From JAGOFO01 sp964522105 (lineage in GTDB: Bacteria > Myxococcota_A > UBA9042 > DTJE01), in assembly GCA_964522105.1 (NCBI GenBank), contig CAZFVA010000002.1, forward strand, positions 62,001 through 126,000: a stretch of 64,000 bases of DNA, given 5' to 3'. The position numbers were made by a program, and so were the translations under genes. Numbering within the stretch: the stretch's first letter is position 1; each line of letters opens with the position of its first letter. Shown here piece after piece: positions 62,600-64,000 of this stretch. A model generated the notes under the pieces. The model was not told where the DNA came from, searched no databases, and saw nothing but the letters and a program-made list of their open reading frames with translations.

Positions 62600-63646
62600 A
62601 TGGCATGGTCGGATAATGTCGTGATAACGGCGAAGATGCTGGGGCAGATTGCTGCGATTGATGAATTCAAAGGTCGCTGGCAGGCTCTGGGACAGCTTGC
62701 GCCTGACAGATTGCAGGCGTTGCGACGGGTGGCGACTGTCGAGTCGGTCGGTTCCTCGACCCGCATTGAAGGCGCGAAGTTGTCTGATGCCGAGGTCGAG
62801 CGTTTGCTTGGCGGCTTGCAGGTGCATTCGTTTCGTTCGCGTGATGAACAGGAAGTCGCCGGTTACGCCGAAGTGATGGAATTGATATTCCAATCGTGGG
62901 ACGCGATACCGCTGACCGAAAATTACATCAAGCAGCTTCACGGCATGTTGCTGAAGCATTCTGACAAGGACGAGCGTCACCGGGGACTTTACAAAACGCT
63001 TCCAAACCATGTTGAAGCGTTCGGTCCCGACGGCAAAAGCCTCGGGGTCATCTTTCAGACGGCGTCACCGTTCGATACGCCGCGCATGATGGAACAGCTT
63101 CTGGCGGTCACATCGGATGCCTTGTCGTATGGGAAACTGCACCCATTGCTGGTGATTGCGCAGTTTGTCGTGCGCTTCCTGGCAATCCACCCGTTTCAGG
63201 ATGGAAATGGCAGGCTGTCCCGAATCTTGACGACTTTGATGCTGCTGCGTGCAGGTTACGCTTATGTGGCTTACAGTTCTTTGGAACGGGTCATCGAAGA
63301 AAGTAAGGACGCCTATTATCTGGCTTTGCGCCGTGCCCAGGCTACGTTGGCCAGCGACGAATCCGGATTGCCGTGCTGGATAGACTATTTTCTGGACAGT
63401 CTGGTGCAGCAGAAGGAAGCGTTGATGCGCAAGGTTGAGGTCGAAAGATTCATGATGTCACTGTCGCCGCTTTCGCAGCAATTACTTGTGATTGCAAAGG
63501 ATCATGGTCGTTTGACCATGGCCGACGCCGAAAAGTTGACCGGTGCCAACCGCAACACAATCAAAGCTCATCTGCGGCGACTGGTTCTGGAAGGTCACCT
63601 GAAGATGCAGGGCACCGGCCGTGGCGTATCATACAGCGTGGCATAA
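62600..63646 (+). CDS. Fic-domain protein with inhibitory helix and C-terminal winged helix
   Basis: The protein has 348 aa from ATG 62600; the upstream frame is open but would run through the inverted repeat. Fic catalytic motif HPFQDGNGRLSR (residues about 197-208) is intact, so AMP transfer is plausible. The inhibitory helix with (S/T)xxxE(G/N) appears as SSTRIEG around 50-56, so activity should be self-restrained. The last ~45 residues (DHGRLTMADAEKLTGANRNTIKAHLRRLVLEGHL) form a winged helix. This is the Fic/DOC plus HTH layout found in many genomes; the palindrome upstream is a natural candidate for its operator. Confidence 0.92.
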   Translation: MAWSDNVVITAKMLGQIAAIDEFKGRWQALGQLAPDRLQALRRVATVESVGSSTRIEGAKLSDAEVERLLGGLQVHSFRSRDEQEVAGYAEVMELIFQSWDAIPLTENYIKQLHGMLLKHSDKDERHRGLYKTLPNHVEAFGPDGKSLGVIFQTASPFDTPRMMEQLLAVTSDALSYGKLHPLLVIAQFVVRFLAIHPFQDGNGRLSRILTTLMLLRAGYAYVAYSSLERVIEESKDAYYLALRRAQATLASDESGLPCWIDYFLDSLVQQKEALMRKVEVERFMMSLSPLSQQLLVIAKDHGRLTMADAEKLTGANRNTIKAHLRRLVLEGHLKMQGTGRGVSYSVA

Positions 63647-63764
63647 ATACGCATCGTCGTCGGCAGGCCTTGAATTAATTACTGAAACTGTTTCTTTTAT
63701 TGCGCTGCCGTGGCAGCATCATCAGACTATCCGCTATTGTGTGGGAAGGATTACGGGGAACAGT

Positions 63765-64000
63765 ATGATGATGAAATATCTGGCGAATATGGTTGCTTGT
63801 GCCGTGTTACTGGGGACAGGCATGACCGCTGTTTCGTGCGGTGGATCGTCGTCTACGCCTGCAGACGTATGCGTAACAACAACGGCATGTGTAACAAATG
63901 ACGATTGCGACACAACGCAGCATTGTAATCTGGCGCTTGATCCGCCTGTCTGCCAGACGTTGTTCTGCGGCGGGCTTGCAAGCGTGTGCTCGGAACCTGC
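63765..64000 (+). CDS. Cys-rich lipoprotein, 5' part only
   Basis: The frame is open from ATG 63765 (another ATG at 63771 is equally good) to the right edge, 78 codons visible. GGGGAA precedes. The lipobox TAVSC (about Cys25) is followed by GGSSS and then Cys-rich sequence CVTTTACVTNDDCDTTQHCNL similar to the 26.3-26.7 kb lipoprotein. It runs off the window. Function unknown. Confidence 0.75.
   Translation, partial: MMMKYLANMVACAVLLGTGMTAVSCGGSSSTPADVCVTTTACVTNDDCDTTQHCNLALDPPVCQTLFCGGLASVCSEP

Overview
The window looks like part of a short-read draft genome, probably metagenomic, of a GC-rich Gram-negative bacterium. Two runs of exactly 100 N each sit between identical 55-bp flanks. A myxobacterial (Myxococcota/Deltaproteobacteria-like, perhaps Bradymonadales-like) origin is an inference. 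It rests on many Sec lipoproteins whose lipobox cysteine is followed by Asp/Thr-rich linkers and Cys-rich modules, a FrzS-like pseudo-receiver/coiled-coil protein, several outer-membrane barrels, and Lys/Ala/Pro or Arg/Gly/Pro tails on housekeeping proteins. No rRNA, tRNA, IS element or CRISPR array was recognised.

Layout. (1) 1-11.5 kb, minus strand: an operon-like trio. A 2043-aa secreted SpvB/FG-GAP/YD-repeat (Rhs/TcB-TcC-like) protein is followed by a small Cys-rich lipoprotein and a giant Cys-rich lipoprotein of more than 1570 aa that runs off the left edge. (2) 11.8-23.2 kb, plus strand: dense housekeeping genes: ribH, nusB, an orphan M17-peptidase N-terminal domain, pyrF, rlmB with a repetitive tail, a radical SAM protein, an aminotransferase, priA, slyD, a TPR protein, rsmD and coaD. 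(3) 23.2-32.0 kb, minus strand: an outer-membrane barrel, comF, rsfS with a Lys/Ala/Pro tail crossed by an assembly gap, a lipoprotein, the FrzS-like protein, pssA, a PIG-L deacetylase, a GNAT acetyltransferase and an aminotransferase. (4) 32-39 kb: an RsmI-like methyltransferase, an SDR, a barrel plus TetR pair, cydAB, and a DUF4143 ATPase with two 24-bp dyad repeats at its start.

(5) 39.3-48.3 kb is the most unusual stretch. It has a lipid-anchored four-CXXCH cytochrome fused to a CrtI/retinol-saturase-like FAD oxidoreductase. It also has a duplicated pdxA 3' end flanking a visibly AT-richer two-gene cassette of secreted proteins, the intact pdxA, and a heparinase II/III-like lipoprotein translationally coupled to pdxA and crossed by the second assembly gap. 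(6) 48.4-64 kb: etfBA, two secreted or lipidated unknowns, a homocysteine methyltransferase/MTHFR fusion, rplM-rpsI with a good promoter, an intergenic candidate structured RNA, a lipoprotein, a second PIG-L deacetylase, a lipid-anchored PepF-like metallopeptidase, tatA, a membrane sulfatase-like enzyme, and a Fic-wHTH protein preceded by a ~100-bp imperfect palindrome. The start of another Cys-rich lipoprotein lies at the right edge.

How it fits together. The core genes form compact, often overlapping operons for flavin, pyrimidine, CoA and one-carbon metabolism, rRNA modification, replication restart and translation. The accessory genes are strongly surface-oriented: lipoproteins, barrels, an Rhs cage, a polysaccharide lyase, deacetylases and a flavocytochrome. 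This suits a predatory or surface-interacting, respiring bacterium, but lifestyle is inference. All calls come from reading translations by eye; no database search was run.
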